The notes under the pieces were generated by a model that was not told where the DNA came from, made no database searches, and was given only the letters and a program-made list of their open reading frames with translations. From Collimonas sp. OK607 (lineage in GTDB: Bacteria > Pseudomonadota > Gammaproteobacteria > Burkholderiales > Burkholderiaceae_D): DNA of 64,000 nt. Below are positions 25,533-36,649 of this stretch, one piece after another. The position numbers and the translations under genes were made by a program. The stretch's first letter is position 1, and the number at the start of each line of letters is the position of its first letter. Location: assembly GCF_900111995.1 (NCBI RefSeq), contig NZ_FOKF01000018.1:1-64000 (forward strand), read 5' to 3'.

Positions 25533-27239
25533 ATGAGCACATCGACCAATACCGATCCGCGCCGCGACCCCAGCCGCACCATCCGGGCGCCACGCGGTAC
25601 CACCCTGACAGCCAAGAGCTGGCTGACCGAAGCGCCGCTGCGCATGTTGATGAACAATCTCGACCCGGAAGTGGCCGAGCGGCCGAACGACCTGGTGGTA
25701 TACGGCGGGATTGGCCGGGCCGCGCGCGACTGGGCCTGTTTCGACAAGATTGTCGAGGCGCTGACCAATCTGAATGAAGATGAAACCTTGCTGATTCAGT
25801 CTGGTAAGCCGGTCGGCGTATTCCAGACCCATGCCGATGCGCCGCGGGTGCTGCTGGCCAACTCCAACCTGGTGCCGAAATGGGCCAATTGGGAGCACTT
25901 CAACGAACTCGACCGCAAGGGCCTGTTCATGTACGGCCAGATGACTGCCGGCAGCTGGATCTACATCGGCAGCCAAGGCATCGTGCAAGGCACGTTTGAA
26001 ACCTTTGCCGAAGCAGGGCGCCAGCATTTCGGTGGTGATCTTTCAGGGCGCTGGATTCTGACCGCCGGCCTGGGTGGCATGGGCGGCGCGCAACCGCTGG
26101 CAGCAACCCTGGCCGGCGCGGCATCGCTGACCATAGAATGCAAGCAGTCCAGCATCGATTTCCGCCTGCGCACGCGCTACCTCGACAAGCAGGCCAAGGA
26201 TCTGGACCACGCGCTGGAACTGATCAAATATCATACCGAACGCAAGGAAGCGATTTCCATCGGCCTGCTCGGCAATGCCGCCGAAGTCTTGCCGGAGCTG
26301 GTCAAGCGCGCCAAGGCTGGCGGCATCAAGCCAGACCTGGTGACCGACCAGACCTCGGCGCATGACTTGATCAACGGCTACCTGCCGATCGGCTGGAGCG
26401 TCGAGCAATGGGTGCAGGCGCAAAACGAGCCGGCACTACAAGCCAAATTGACAGCCGATGCTGCGCAATCCTGCGCTTTGCATGTGCAAGCGATGCTGGA
26501 TTTCCATGCAATGGGTATCAAGACCGTCGATTACGGCAACAACATCCGTCAGGTGGCGTTTGACCATGGCGTCAAGAACGCTTTCGATTTTCCAGGTTTT
26601 GTACCGGCCTATATCCGGCCGTTGTTTTGCGAAGGCAAGGGGCCGTTCCGTTGGGTCGCTTTGTCCGGCGATCCCGAAGATATCTACAAAACCGATGCCA
26701 AGATCAAGGAACTGTTCCCGGAAAACAAACATGTGCACCGCTGGCTGGACATGGCGCGCGAACGCATTTCCTTCCAGGGCTTGCCGGCGCGGATTTGCTG
26801 GCTGGGCCTGGGCGAACGCCATATCGCCGGCCTTGCATTCAATGAAATGGTGCGCACCGGCGAATTGAAAGCACCGGTGGTGATCGGCCGCGATCACCTG
26901 GATACCGGCTCGGTGGCCAGCCCGAATCGTGAAACCGAAAGCATGAAAGACGGTACCGACGCCGTTTCCGACTGGCCCTTGCTGAATGCCTTGCTGAATA
27001 CTTCCGGTGGCGCCACCTGGGTTTCGTTGCATCATGGCGGTGGCGTCGGCATGGGTTATTCGCAGCACGCCGGCATGGTGATTGTTGCTGACGGCACCGA
27101 AGCTGCCGCCAAGCGCCTGGCGCGGGTACTGGTCAACGATTGCGCTTCTGGCGTCATGCGCCATGCCGATGCCGGTTACGAGGCAGCGATCGAATGCGCC
27201 AAGCGTCATAATTTGAATTTGCCGATGATCAATCGCTGA
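25533..27239 (+). CDS. hutU: urocanate hydratase
   Basis: A 568-residue NAD-dependent enzyme converting urocanate to imidazolone propionate in the cytosol, the second step of histidine breakdown. Family blocks: [13 protein letters not shown] near 50-62, [18 protein letters not shown], the NAD site [28 protein letters not shown] with the conserved active-site-region Cys, and [18 protein letters not shown] 25533 is preceded by GGAG; an upstream TTG is unlikely. It is first in the hut operon, directly behind the HutC-controlled promoter. Confidence 0.97.
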   Translation: MSTSTNTDPRRDPSRTIRAPRGTTLTAKSWLTEAPLRMLMNNLDPEVAERPNDLVVYGGIGRAARDWACFDKIVEALTNLNEDETLLIQSGKPVGVFQTHADAPRVLLANSNLVPKWANWEHFNELDRKGLFMYGQMTAGSWIYIGSQGIVQGTFETFAEAGRQHFGGDLSGRWILTAGLGGMGGAQPLAATLAGAASLTIECKQSSIDFRLRTRYLDKQAKDLDHALELIKYHTERKEAISIGLLGNAAEVLPELVKRAKAGGIKPDLVTDQTSAHDLINGYLPIGWSVEQWVQAQNEPALQAKLTADAAQSCALHVQAMLDFHAMGIKTVDYGNNIRQVAFDHGVKNAFDFPGFVPAYIRPLFCEGKGPFRWVALSGDPEDIYKTDAKIKELFPENKHVHRWLDMARERISFQGLPARICWLGLGERHIAGLAFNEMVRTGELKAPVVIGRDHLDTGSVASPNRETESMKDGTDAVSDWPLLNALLNTSGGATWVSLHHGGGVGMGYSQHAGMVIVADGTEAAAKRLARVLVNDCASGVMRHADAGYEAAIECAKRHNLNLPMINR

Positions 27240-27319
27240 GAAAATAGCGAGCCACGGATGATCGTCAGGATTTATCCATAGAATTGAATTCGTTTAGCAT
27301 TATTGTGAAAGAAATAACC

Positions 27320-28861
27320 ATGAACACACCGTTGACTCTGCAACCAGGAAAAATGTCTCTGGCAGAGATCCGCCGCATCTGGGCCGAAGCCGTACCGCTG
27401 CAGTTGCCGCCAGCCGCCTATGACGCGATCAATGCGTCAGCCGCCACCGTCGCCAGGATCGTTGAACGTGGCGATGCCGCCTATGGCATCAACACCGGTT
27501 TCGGCAAGCTGGCCAAGACTCGGATTCCGGACGAACAATTGGAGTTATTGCAACGCAACCTGATCCTGTCGCACTCGGTCGGTACCGGCGACCTGATCGA
27601 CGACGCCGGTGTGCGCCTGATCCTGGCAATGAAAATCGGCAGCCTGGCGCGTGGTTTCTCAGGTATCCGCGCGAAGGTGATCGACACTTTGCTGGCGATC
27701 TACAACGCCGGCATCATGCCGTGCATCCCGGTCAAAGGCTCGGTCGGAGCATCCGGCGATCTGGCGCCGCTGTCGCACATGACGCTGGCAATACTGGGCG
27801 AAGGCCAGGTACGGGTCGACGGCAAATTGATCGATGCCAAAGAAGCGCTGGCAAAGGCCGGCATCACACCTATCGTGCTGGCGGCCAAGGAAGGGCTGGC
27901 GTTAATCAACGGCACCCAGGTTTCCACGGCATTGACGTTGAACGGCCTGTTCCTGGCGGAGCGCGTGCTGGAAGCAGCGACCGTGACCGGTGCACTGGCA
28001 GTCGACGCCGCCCGCGGCAGCGATGCACCATTCGATCCACGCGTGCATGAAGTGCGCGGCCAGCCGGGGCAAATCGCCACCGCTAAAATTTATCGCCAGC
28101 TGTTGAGCGGCAGCGCGATCCGCCAATCGCACCTGGTCAACGACGAGCGGGTGCAAGATCCCTACAGCTTGCGCTGCCAGCCGCAGGTGATGGGCGCTTG
28201 CGTCGACCTGATCGGTAACGCGGCGCGCACTTTGCTGATCGAGGCGAATGCGGTGACCGATAATCCGTTGATTTATGCGGAACGTGATGAAGTCATTTCC
28301 GGCGGCAATTTCCATGCTGAACCGGTGGCTTTTGCAGCGGACACGCTGGCGCTGGCGATTGCCGAGATCGGTGCGCTGTCGGAACGTCGGATTGCGTTGC
28401 TGATCGATTCTTCCTTGTCTGGTTTGCCGCCGTTCCTGGTGCAGTCGTCCGGCCTCAATTCCGGCTTCATGATCGCCCACGTGACTGCTGCCGCCCTGGC
28501 ATCCGAAAACAAATCGCTGGCGCATCCTGCCAGCGTTGACAGCCTGCCGACTTCAGCCAATCAGGAAGATCACGTCAGCATGGCGACGTTTGCCGGCCGC
28601 CGCCTGCATGAAATGGCGCACAACACCGCTACCATCGTCGCGATTGAATTGCTGGCGGCAGCGCAGGGCGTGGATTGCCATCTGCCGTTGACAACTTCGC
28701 CGTTGCTGAATGAAGTCCAGCAACGCTTGCGCAAGCAGGTCGCGTTCTACGATAAGGATCGTTTCTTCGCACCGGATATCGAAGCCGCCAAGCAGCTGGT
28801 ATTGCAGGGCGCGGTCAGCGCTAGCTGCGAGGCTTTGTTTGACGATTTGTACGGACGCTAG
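27320..28861 (+). CDS. hutH: histidine ammonia-lyase
   Basis: A 513-residue cytosolic enzyme that removes ammonia from histidine to give urocanate, the first step of the pathway. The Ala-Ser-Gly triad that cyclises into the MIO cofactor lies at about 144-146 within [24 protein letters not shown] (about 55-65), [11 protein letters not shown] and the late block [17 protein letters not shown] are further family marks. I chose ATG 27320 over upstream alternatives. The stop is followed one base later by the hutD start. Confidence 0.97.
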   Translation: MNTPLTLQPGKMSLAEIRRIWAEAVPLQLPPAAYDAINASAATVARIVERGDAAYGINTGFGKLAKTRIPDEQLELLQRNLILSHSVGTGDLIDDAGVRLILAMKIGSLARGFSGIRAKVIDTLLAIYNAGIMPCIPVKGSVGASGDLAPLSHMTLAILGEGQVRVDGKLIDAKEALAKAGITPIVLAAKEGLALINGTQVSTALTLNGLFLAERVLEAATVTGALAVDAARGSDAPFDPRVHEVRGQPGQIATAKIYRQLLSGSAIRQSHLVNDERVQDPYSLRCQPQVMGACVDLIGNAARTLLIEANAVTDNPLIYAERDEVISGGNFHAEPVAFAADTLALAIAEIGALSERRIALLIDSSLSGLPPFLVQSSGLNSGFMIAHVTAAALASENKSLAHPASVDSLPTSANQEDHVSMATFAGRRLHEMAHNTATIVAIELLAAAQGVDCHLPLTTSPLLNEVQQRLRKQVAFYDKDRFFAPDIEAAKQLVLQGAVSASCEALFDDLYGR

Positions 28862-28862
28862 C

Positions 28863-29432
28863 ATGCGGCTGATCAGCTTCGAACAGCTGCAAGCCGTGCC
28901 ATGGAAAAACGGCGGAGGGATTACACGCGAGCTGCACAGTTATCCGCCGGCGGCCTCATTCGATGATTTTTCATGGCGAGTGAGTATTGCCGACGTTACG
29001 CGATCCGGCGCCTTTTCCAGTTTTCCCGGCGTCGATCGGGTAATTACCTTGCTGGAAGGCGACGGCATGCAATTACTTTCTGCCAGCGGCGACCACGCCT
29101 CGCTGACGCGATTGCAGCCACATCGTTTTCGCGGCGAGGAGCAGGTCAGCGCGCAGCTCGAAGGCGGCGCCTGCCTGGATTTCAACCTGATGTTACGGCG
29201 CGGTGCGGCTGTCGGCGCAGTTGAAATCTGGCAAGCGAATCAGGATCTGCCAAGTGGCTGCGATCTGCTGTTTTGCCTGCAGGGACGCTGGGATGTACTG
29301 ACAGAGAGCGGTGAACGGATAACTTTGGAGCAACGTCAAACCTTGGTCAACGAGGATAAAGCAGGCGGGGTGTCATTGCGTTCGTTACAGGCTGGCAGTA
29401 TCGTGATCAGTGTCAGCATCAATCTCTTATAG
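28863..29432 (+). CDS. hutD: HutD family protein
   Basis: A 189-residue cupin-fold protein found in many hut operons; studies in Pseudomonas suggest it tunes hut expression rather than catalysing a step. The opening [12 protein letters not shown] (about 13-24), WRVSIADV and [21 protein letters not shown] are characteristic of the family. It starts one base after the hutH stop and ends 10 bp before hutI, so it is fully embedded in the operon. Confidence 0.92.
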   Translation: MRLISFEQLQAVPWKNGGGITRELHSYPPAASFDDFSWRVSIADVTRSGAFSSFPGVDRVITLLEGDGMQLLSASGDHASLTRLQPHRFRGEEQVSAQLEGGACLDFNLMLRRGAAVGAVEIWQANQDLPSGCDLLFCLQGRWDVLTESGERITLEQRQTLVNEDKAGGVSLRSLQAGSIVISVSINLL

Positions 29433-29442
29433 GGAAGCCGAC

Positions 29443-30723
29443 ATGTCGCAGGATCAACATACGGAAATCCGGAAAACCCGGCAAATCCGATCGGCCGATG
29501 GCATCTGGCACAACGCCAGGATTGCGCCAGCCGGCAATTCCGCTCAAGTCATCGCGGACGGCGCCATCGTCGTACGTGATGGCGTGATCGCCTGGATCGG
29601 CAGCGAAGCAGAATTACCTGCCGGGTTCGGCGATGCGGGACTGGTCAGGCACGATGCCGGCAATCGCTGGATTACCCCTGGCCTGATTGATTGCCACACA
29701 CATCTGGTGTATGGCGGCAATCGCGCCGACGAATTCGCATTGCGGCTGGCAGGCGCCAGCTATGAAGAAATTGCGCGCAGCGGTGGTGGCATCGTATCAA
29801 CCGTGCGCGCCACCCGCCTGGCTGACGAGGACAGCCTGTTTCAACAATCGGCACAACGCCTGGAAGCCTTGCTGGCTGAAGGCGTGACCACGATAGAGAT
29901 CAAATCCGGCTACGGCCTGGATCTGCCAACCGAGCGCAAGATGCTGCAGGTAGCACGGCGTCTGGGAGAGTCCTACCCGGTTACCGTCTACACCACTTTT
30001 CTGGGCGCACATGCGTTACCGCCGGAGTACCAGGGCCGTGCTGACGACTACATCAAGCTGGTCTGCGAGGAAATGCTGCCGGCGTTGCATGCCGAAGGAT
30101 TGATTGATGCGGTCGACGTATTCTGCGAAAACATCGGTTTTTCGGTGGCGCAAAGCGAGCAGGTATTTATCGCCGCCGGCAAGCTTGGCCTGCCGGTGAA
30201 AATGCATGCCGACCAACTCTCGAATATCGGCGCCACCCAACTGGCGACGCGTTTCAAGGCGCTCTCGGTCGATCATCTGGAGCACCTGACCGAAGCGGAC
30301 GTCATGGCGATGCAAAAAAGCGGCACCGTCGCCGTGTTGCTGCCGGGTGCGTATTATTTCATCCGCGAAACAAAACAACCGCCGCTGGAGTTGCTGCGGC
30401 GCTACCGGATACCGATCGCGATCTCTACCGATAGCAATCCCGGTACTTCGCCCAGCACTTCTTTGCTGCTGATGCTGAACATGTCTTGCACTTTATTCCG
30501 GATGACCACGGCGGAGGCCTTGATGGGAGTCACTGCCAACGCTGCGCTGGCGCTTGGCAAAGCCGACTGCCATGGTTTGCTGGCGATAGGGCGCGCGGCC
30601 GATTTTGTGGTCTGGTCGGTGGAATCGTTGGCGGAGCTGGCCTATTGGTCGGGACTCAATCCCTGTAATGCGATAATCCGCGGCGGTCGGTTCAGCCCGG
30701 TTTCGCGCAGGGAAATTGCATGA
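29443..30723 (+). CDS. hutI: imidazolonepropionase
   Basis: A 426-residue amidohydrolase that opens imidazolone propionate to N-formimino-glutamate, the third step. The metal site begins with [10 protein letters not shown] (about 85-94), which provides the HxH pair. [38 protein letters not shown] and [11 protein letters not shown] supply the remaining His and Asp ligands in the expected order. ATG 29443 has GGGAA upstream. Its end runs to within 10 bp of hutF, whose RBS lies just past the stop. Confidence 0.96.
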   Translation: MSQDQHTEIRKTRQIRSADGIWHNARIAPAGNSAQVIADGAIVVRDGVIAWIGSEAELPAGFGDAGLVRHDAGNRWITPGLIDCHTHLVYGGNRADEFALRLAGASYEEIARSGGGIVSTVRATRLADEDSLFQQSAQRLEALLAEGVTTIEIKSGYGLDLPTERKMLQVARRLGESYPVTVYTTFLGAHALPPEYQGRADDYIKLVCEEMLPALHAEGLIDAVDVFCENIGFSVAQSEQVFIAAGKLGLPVKMHADQLSNIGATQLATRFKALSVDHLEHLTEADVMAMQKSGTVAVLLPGAYYFIRETKQPPLELLRRYRIPIAISTDSNPGTSPSTSLLLMLNMSCTLFRMTTAEALMGVTANAALALGKADCHGLLAIGRAADFVVWSVESLAELAYWSGLNPCNAIIRGGRFSPVSRREIA

Positions 30724-30733
30724 AGGAGATAGC

Positions 30734-32113
30734 ATGAAACAATTAATCGCCGATCGCGCCCTGTTGCCTGACGGCTGGCGCAACAATGTACTGCTGGAAT
30801 GGGACGACAAGGGCATCCTGACGCGCGTCAGTCCCGATGCCGCGGAAATCGCGCTGGCTCCCAGGGCCGTCGGCCCGGTGTTGCCGGGCATCGCAAATCT
30901 GCATTCGCATGCGTTTCAGCGTGCGATGGCCGGACTGACGGAATATCGCTCCGACCTGAATGATAATTTCTGGAGCTGGCGCACCTTGATGTACAAGTTT
31001 GCCGGCAAGTTGTCGCCGGTCGATCTGAAGGCGATTGCGGTGCAACTGTATATCGAGATGCTGCAAGCTGGTTATACCTCGGTCTGCGAATTCCACTATT
31101 TGCATCACGGCAGCGACGGCAAGCCGTATGCCAATCCGGTGGAAAACATGGTTTGCCTGATTGAGGCGGCGCAGGAAGTCGGCATCGGGCTGACTTTGCT
31201 GCCGGTGATGTATCAGTACAGCGGTTTCGGCGCACAAGCGCCGCATGCCGGGCAGGCCTGCTTCATCAATTCGCCGGAATGGATCATGAGCGCCTTGAAA
31301 ACCTTGCAAGCATCGCATCCGCAACATGCCGGCTTGCGCTACGGTGTCGCACCGCATTCGTTGCGCGCAGTGTCGCCGCAATCGCTGCAGGAACTGCTGA
31401 CGCAACTCAGACAATGGGATGCGCAAGCACCGGTGCACATCCACATTGCAGAACAAAACAAGGAAGTCGAAGATTGTGTCGCGGCCTTAGGTGCACGGCC
31501 GGTGGCCTGGTTGCTGGATAATGTCGAGGTGGATCGCCACTGGTGCCTGGTGCACGCTACCCAGATGACAACGGCTGAAACGGAAAAACTAGCGCGCAGC
31601 GGCGCTGTTGCCGGCATTTGTCCGACTACCGAAGCCAATCTGGGCGACGGTATTTTCAATGGCGTTGCCTATGCCGCCGCACAAGGCACGTGGGGCATAG
31701 GCTCTGACAGCCATGTCAGTACCAGCGTCAGCGAAGAATTGCGTTTGTACGAGTACAGCCAGCGCCTGCTGCATCGCCAGCGGAATATGCTGGTCGGCAG
31801 CGAGAGCACATCGGCGGGCGGGTACATGTATCGGCAAGCCCTGCGCGGCGGCGCTACCGCGAGCGGTCGCCAGGTGGCTGGCCTGGTGGTCGGGCAGCGC
31901 GCCGATTTGCTGGCGCTGGATCCGCAGCACGCGGACCTGAGCAGCAAACATGGCGAACAATTGCTCGACAGCTTTGTGTTTTGCAATCACGGGCAAACGC
32001 CGGTGCGCGATGTCATGGTCGGCGGCCATTGGGTCATCCGGGACCACAAGCATAGCCGGCAGGAGCAGAGCGCCTTGTCCTATGCGCGTACCATGAAGAG
32101 ATTGCTGGACTAA
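30734..32113 (+). CDS. hutF: formimidoylglutamate deiminase
   Basis: A 459-residue amidohydrolase that releases ammonia from N-formimino-L-glutamate, giving N-formyl-glutamate. The HxH motif is in GIANLHSHAFQRAMAG (about 54-69); YTSVCEFHYLHH, APHSLRAVSP, VHIHIAEQNKEV and GIGSDSHVS follow in family order. AAGGAG lies five bases before ATG 30734. Its presence, with hutG, shows that this organism uses the two-step HutF/HutG route instead of a single formiminoglutamase. Confidence 0.95.
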   Translation: MKQLIADRALLPDGWRNNVLLEWDDKGILTRVSPDAAEIALAPRAVGPVLPGIANLHSHAFQRAMAGLTEYRSDLNDNFWSWRTLMYKFAGKLSPVDLKAIAVQLYIEMLQAGYTSVCEFHYLHHGSDGKPYANPVENMVCLIEAAQEVGIGLTLLPVMYQYSGFGAQAPHAGQACFINSPEWIMSALKTLQASHPQHAGLRYGVAPHSLRAVSPQSLQELLTQLRQWDAQAPVHIHIAEQNKEVEDCVAALGARPVAWLLDNVEVDRHWCLVHATQMTTAETEKLARSGAVAGICPTTEANLGDGIFNGVAYAAAQGTWGIGSDSHVSTSVSEELRLYEYSQRLLHRQRNMLVGSESTSAGGYMYRQALRGGATASGRQVAGLVVGQRADLLALDPQHADLSSKHGEQLLDSFVFCNHGQTPVRDVMVGGHWVIRDHKHSRQEQSALSYARTMKRLLD

Positions 32114-32146
32114 AATGTCATATCAGGTGGGTTGAAAGGATTGATG

Positions 32147-32974
32147 ATGGATTTCCCTATGGAAAAATTTCTGTTTCATCGCGGCAGATTGCCGCTGCTG
32201 GTGTCGATGCCGCATGCGGGTGAGTACATTCCGCCGGATATTCGCGCCAACATGAGCGCCGCGGCATTGGATATTGCTGACACTGACTGGCACATGCCGC
32301 AGTTATATAACTTCCTGGAACAGCTCGGTGCGTCGACTTTGGTGGCGACCCACTCGCGTTACGTGATCGATCTGAATCGCCCCGAAGATAACGTCAATCT
32401 CTACCCGGGGCAGGATACGACCGGACTCTGTCCGGTGGATACCTTCCACAAGGAACCGCTGTATCAAGCCGGTAAAAATCCCAATGAGGCCGAAATCCAA
32501 CGCCGCGTCACCGAATACTGGCGGCCCTATCACCAGCAACTGGAGCAAGAATTACAGCGGCTGCGCGCCGAGCATGGCGTAGCGATGCTGTGGGATGCGC
32601 ACTCCATCGCATCCGTAGTGCCGCGGTTCTTCGAAGGCCGTTTGCCTGACTTGAATCTGGGCACCGGCGCCGGCAGTTCATGTGCGCCGGAACTGACGCA
32701 GCAATTGCAGGCAGTTGCTGCCGAGGCCGCCGAGGCGGGTTACAGCCATGCGGTGAATGGCCGTTTCAAGGGTGGCCATATCACGCGGCACTATGGCAAG
32801 CCGGAACAGAATATCCACGCGGTACAGCTGGAGCAGACGCAAATCAGTTATATGGAAGAACAACTGCCATTTGCTTTCGACGAGCAACGGGCGGCGCGGG
32901 TGCGGCCGACTTTGCAGCGTTTCATGGACGTGATGCTGGCGTGGGCGCATACCCACGCCGACGCCGTGAAGTGA
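32147..32974 (+). CDS. hutG: N-formylglutamate deformylase
   Basis: A 275-residue hydrolase that splits N-formyl-glutamate into glutamate and formate, the last step of the pathway. Family marks: LVSMPHAGEYIPP near 17-29, DTDWHMPQLYNF, ATHSRYVIDLNRPED and WDAHSI with metal-binding His and Asp, and NGRFKGGHITRHYG. Two adjacent ATGs (32144, 32147) are possible; the second is better spaced from AAGGA. It ends 4 bp before the convergent phospholipase D gene, with no obvious terminator. Confidence 0.94.
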   Translation: MDFPMEKFLFHRGRLPLLVSMPHAGEYIPPDIRANMSAAALDIADTDWHMPQLYNFLEQLGASTLVATHSRYVIDLNRPEDNVNLYPGQDTTGLCPVDTFHKEPLYQAGKNPNEAEIQRRVTEYWRPYHQQLEQELQRLRAEHGVAMLWDAHSIASVVPRFFEGRLPDLNLGTGAGSSCAPELTQQLQAVAAEAAEAGYSHAVNGRFKGGHITRHYGKPEQNIHAVQLEQTQISYMEEQLPFAFDEQRAARVRPTLQRFMDVMLAWAHTHADAVK

Positions 32975-32978
32975 ACAT

Positions 32979-34355
32979 TCATAGCCAATAACCGAGCGAG
33001 CGCGCAGCCCATTCCTTGATGCGGTCCGAAAATGGCCGCTGCTGCCATTGCTCTAGCGTGATTTGCCTGGAGCCGCGGATGTCTTCGCGGAAGGCTCTTT
33101 CCATGTGGCGCCCAAACTGCTCGTCGATGACAACCACGTTTGCTTCATAGTTGTGGAGGAAACTGCGGATGTCCATGTTGGCGGAGCCGACCGTAGACCA
33201 GCTGCCGTCGATGACCGCGGTTTTGGCGTGCAGCACCGCTATCTGCAGCTGATAAATGCGGACGCCGGCGTTCAGCAGTTGCGTATAAAACGATTGGCCG
33301 GCATGGAACATCAGCCCGATATCGGATACCCCCGGCATGATAAGAGTGACATCCACTCCGCGCCGGGCGGCGGCGACCAATGCGCCCACCAGCTGGCGGT
33401 CGGGGGTGAAGTAAGGCGTGGTGATGTGGATGCTTTTGCGGGCTTGCTGGATCGCCAGGATATAGGCTTTGTAGAGGCTGTAATCGCTGTCCGGCTGGCT
33501 GCTCAGCACGTGCACCGTTTTGTTGCCGGCTTCGGTCAGTTTCGGGAAATAATCCAGGTCCGGTAAATCTTCAGCGTATTGCGTGGCCCAGGTTTGCAAG
33601 AACAGCAATTGCAGCGAGGCGACAGCAGGGCCTTCTATCTGCACATGGGTATCGCGCCAGCCAATAGCGCCGGCGCCGCTATTGGCGCGGCGGCCGGCGC
33701 GAAACAGCGAGCTGTTGGCGTAGGCAGCGCTGATGTTGACGCCGCCGGTGAAACCGATCTTGCCGTCTACCACCAGGATCTTGCGATGGTCGCGATGATT
33801 CAGCTGCCAGCGACCAAAGCGTTTAAGCGGATTGACCGGATTGAATTCGATCAGCCTGATGCCGGCCGCGCGCATGCGATCGAAAAAATAGGTGGGCGTG
33901 TCGATGCTGCCGACACTGTCGTAGATGACGTTGACTTGCACCCCTTCGCGTTGCTTTTCTATCAGCAGATCCGCAAACTGCTGGCCGAGCCGGTCCTGGT
34001 CGAAAATATACGTTTCAAAATTGATCGTGCTTTTGGCCTGCCTGATGGCAGCAATCATCGCAGTCAAGGTTTCCGGTCCGTCGAATAGCAAGGTTACCTT
34101 GTTGCCTTTGACTAGCGGGCTACCGGTAGCCGCTGCCTCCATTGCCGCCAGGTTGTCGAGCCTGGATGCGGCACCGTCCTTCCCATTAGCCTGGTCATTA
34201 GCCTGGCCAGTGCCGGTTGCGGTTGCCTGCAGCACAGACGCGCTCAAGTTGCTGACGTCGGGCAAAGTCGAGCAAGCTGCTGTCAAGATACACAGTAGCG
34301 CCACGGCGTACCTGAGAAAAAATTCACGTAACTGAGCGTTCAACATGTTTTCCAT
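32979..34355 (-). CDS. phospholipase D / cardiolipin synthase-like lipoprotein
   Basis: A 458-residue PLD-superfamily protein with two HKD motifs: NHRDHRKILVVDGKIGFTGG (about 191-210) and LHAKTAVIDGSWSTVGSAN (about 378-396). It is probably a cardiolipin synthase of the ClsB/ClsC type that transfers phosphatidyl groups. The N-terminus holds a hydrophobic stretch ending in LTAAC, which fits a lipoprotein signal with Cys near 28, unusual for classical ClsA. A Gln/Asn-rich linker (about 45-65) carries a 12-bp tandem duplication at DNA level. A start three codons later (34346) is equally possible. Confidence 0.88.
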   Translation of the reverse strand: MENMLNAQLREFFLRYAVALLCILTAACSTLPDVSNLSASVLQATATGTGQANDQANGKDGAASRLDNLAAMEAAATGSPLVKGNKVTLLFDGPETLTAMIAAIRQAKSTINFETYIFDQDRLGQQFADLLIEKQREGVQVNVIYDSVGSIDTPTYFFDRMRAAGIRLIEFNPVNPLKRFGRWQLNHRDHRKILVVDGKIGFTGGVNISAAYANSSLFRAGRRANSGAGAIGWRDTHVQIEGPAVASLQLLFLQTWATQYAEDLPDLDYFPKLTEAGNKTVHVLSSQPDSDYSLYKAYILAIQQARKSIHITTPYFTPDRQLVGALVAAARRGVDVTLIMPGVSDIGLMFHAGQSFYTQLLNAGVRIYQLQIAVLHAKTAVIDGSWSTVGSANMDIRSFLHNYEANVVVIDEQFGRHMERAFREDIRGSRQITLEQWQQRPFSDRIKEWAARSLGYWL

Positions 34356-34431
34356 CGTGCGCCGGCTGGCTTTAGTATTTTGCTCGAATTTTGCTTGTAA
34401 TATTCTATTCGTTACACGTTCTTTCCAGCAC

Positions 34432-36543
34432 TTAAGCGGCCGGCTTGTCCTGTTCCAGCGGAGCGACTCTCCTGGGTGGAATGAAAAAATCCTTGGGGCC
34501 GCTCCTGAAACGTGTGAAGACCGCTCTGGCCAATGTCACTCCCTGACGGAACCGGATCTGGCGCGCGCGCATGGCCACGAACAAGGCCAATGAAAAGCTG
34601 ACCCAGAGGTTAACCGTACCGATCCCGAGTACGCCAATGACGGAGACCGCCGCTGTCCGCCAGCCCATCTGGTTATCCAGGCCGACCAGTGCGGTGGCAA
34701 AGTTGGTGGCCGAAAACGTAATGTGGCGGATATCGATAGGCAAGCCGAGCATGAAGCCGATGGTGCCTATCGTGCCGAGCAGTATGCCGAAGTAGAAATT
34801 ACCCATCAGACCGCCCAGGTTGCGTTCAAGGTATTCGCCGAACCGGTCCAGCCGTTGCTGGCCGAGCAACTTGCGCAACCAGCGAGCGCGCGCCACGCGC
34901 TTTCCCATGTGTGTGTGGAGCGCCTTGTTATCGTAGTAACCCGAGATCAGGCCGGCCAGGAACAGGCAGACGCCGGCGATCGCCGCATGGAACAGCGCCA
35001 GGCTGGCGAACGGATTGATATCGTGCAGCAGGTGAGCCGCCTTGTCGGGCGATACCAGATGATGACCTGACAGCGAGTGATAGGCGAGGGCGATCAGGTA
35101 GGCTACCGGAAAAGCCAGTAGCAAATTGCCCGCCACCGCGATGAATTGCGTACGGATCACTTTGACGATCAGCTCCACCAGGCTGTCGAGATCGATATTG
35201 CGGCCGTCGCGGCTTTGCAGGCCGGAAGCGATGCGCGATGCGGTCATCGCCGGTTGCTTGGTGGCGACCGTGAAATGCAGCACATGGATCAGCATGAATC
35301 CCACCGAATAATTCATGCTGAATAAAAACGCTTCCACCAGCGGCGCGGCGCGCACATAAGATGCCAGTATCTTGATCAGCGACATGAAGCCGATGATCAG
35401 CCCGGCGCCGGAAGCGGAGCGGAACATCGCGCCATATTCCTGACGGTCCTCGGCAATATAGTGTTCGCCGGTGCGGCTGGCGTTTTCGGTGACATTGCGT
35501 GCCAGCAGGTTGATATTGTCGGCGAACAGTTCGCGCACCGCATATTTGCGGTTATGCCCTTCGATGAGTTCCTGGCCCAGCGCCAATGCCTGGTTGCGTT
35601 TGGCGACCTGACTGGCGTCTGTCGTGTTTTGATCCTGCGTATCTTCGACAGTTTCGGCCTTGGTTTCGCCGACATCGACCAGACTCAACAGCTTGCGCAG
35701 GCGCGTGATGCTTTGCTCCAGCCTGACCAGCAGATAGGTCAGGGATACGCTACTCCCCATGCGCAAGGCGTTTTTACGGATTTTGAGGACGATGGTCTCG
35801 CATTGGTCCAGCATCACCGCCAGATGGCGGGCATCTTCCAGCGGCTGCAACTGGCCCGGATCGGCAGCCGATTCGCTCGCTGCCAGATGGTGGCGATAGC
35901 TGTTCAGGTACAGGTGCAGTTCGACGTTCTGCATCAGGAACGGCGATTCGAATTCGTCAATGCTGGGGTAGAGCCGAAGCAGCGCGGGCTCCAGTCCCAT
36001 GGCGCTGATGCGATAGGATAGAGTCTGGATCGCTTCCAGCAATTCGCCCACGGTTTTATGGCGATCGATGGCATCGCTGGCCGCATTGTTTTCAGCGTCG
36101 GTATAGGGAGCAGCCTGGCTTAGCAGGTCATACAGGCTCAGCCAGTCTGCAGCCGGTACTGCATTGATCCACAGATAGTCGGTTTCGATCGGCAGCAGGC
36201 GATCAAGGCAATCGCGCAAATAATTGTCATCCAGCGCTGGTGGCAGGATGCGAAATGAGAGGCGCTGAAAAAGTTCGGTAAAAAAGCCGGCGTTCGGCAA
36301 GATGCCGGTATCGGTATACAAACTGATCTGGCGGCGCGTCGAAAACAACCGCAGCACGTAGTGACGCAGGGCGCTGGCCTGGGCCGGTTCACCATGCAGC
36401 AACTGCACCAACACTCGTACATTCTCGGTCGCCTGTCCGCCTTGCTCCGGTTTACTGGGGCGCAAGGTCTTTATCAAGGCCACCAAATGGTCGATATTGT
36501 CGGAGTTCGGATCGGCAGTGATGAGTTTTAGTGTTGACAGCAT
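34432..36543 (-). CDS. large membrane protein annotated as 'site-specific recombinase' (Gcr family)
   Basis: A 703-residue protein of the Gcr family, widely labelled site-specific recombinase although I see no tyrosine- or serine-recombinase catalytic motif. The first 330 residues are soluble and helical. From about 375 onward there are six or more membrane helices (for example FRSASGAGLIIGFMSLIKILASYV, NLLLAFPVAYLIALAYH, LALFHAAIAGVCLFLAGLISGYYDN and GNFYFGILLGTIGTIGFMLGLPIDIRHITFSATNFATAL). Those features suggest an envelope role. I chose the ATG at 36543; a TTG seven codons upstream is less likely. It lies just upstream of the cardiolipin-synthase-like gene on the same strand, so they may be co-transcribed. 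Confidence 0.85.
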   Translation of the reverse strand: MLSTLKLITADPNSDNIDHLVALIKTLRPSKPEQGGQATENVRVLVQLLHGEPAQASALRHYVLRLFSTRRQISLYTDTGILPNAGFFTELFQRLSFRILPPALDDNYLRDCLDRLLPIETDYLWINAVPAADWLSLYDLLSQAAPYTDAENNAASDAIDRHKTVGELLEAIQTLSYRISAMGLEPALLRLYPSIDEFESPFLMQNVELHLYLNSYRHHLAASESAADPGQLQPLEDARHLAVMLDQCETIVLKIRKNALRMGSSVSLTYLLVRLEQSITRLRKLLSLVDVGETKAETVEDTQDQNTTDASQVAKRNQALALGQELIEGHNRKYAVRELFADNINLLARNVTENASRTGEHYIAEDRQEYGAMFRSASGAGLIIGFMSLIKILASYVRAAPLVEAFLFSMNYSVGFMLIHVLHFTVATKQPAMTASRIASGLQSRDGRNIDLDSLVELIVKVIRTQFIAVAGNLLLAFPVAYLIALAYHSLSGHHLVSPDKAAHLLHDINPFASLALFHAAIAGVCLFLAGLISGYYDNKALHTHMGKRVARARWLRKLLGQQRLDRFGEYLERNLGGLMGNFYFGILLGTIGTIGFMLGLPIDIRHITFSATNFATALVGLDNQMGWRTAAVSVIGVLGIGTVNLWVSFSLALFVAMRARQIRFRQGVTLARAVFTRFRSGPKDFFIPPRRVAPLEQDKPAA

Positions 36544-36649
36544 GTAAATTTTTATAAAATGCAAAGTGGATAGTGTACGTTTAGTTTATCGAAACGGGTT
36601 GTGAACGCGTGAATGAATGCTATGTTTCGCGTTGCCATAGAAAGAATCC

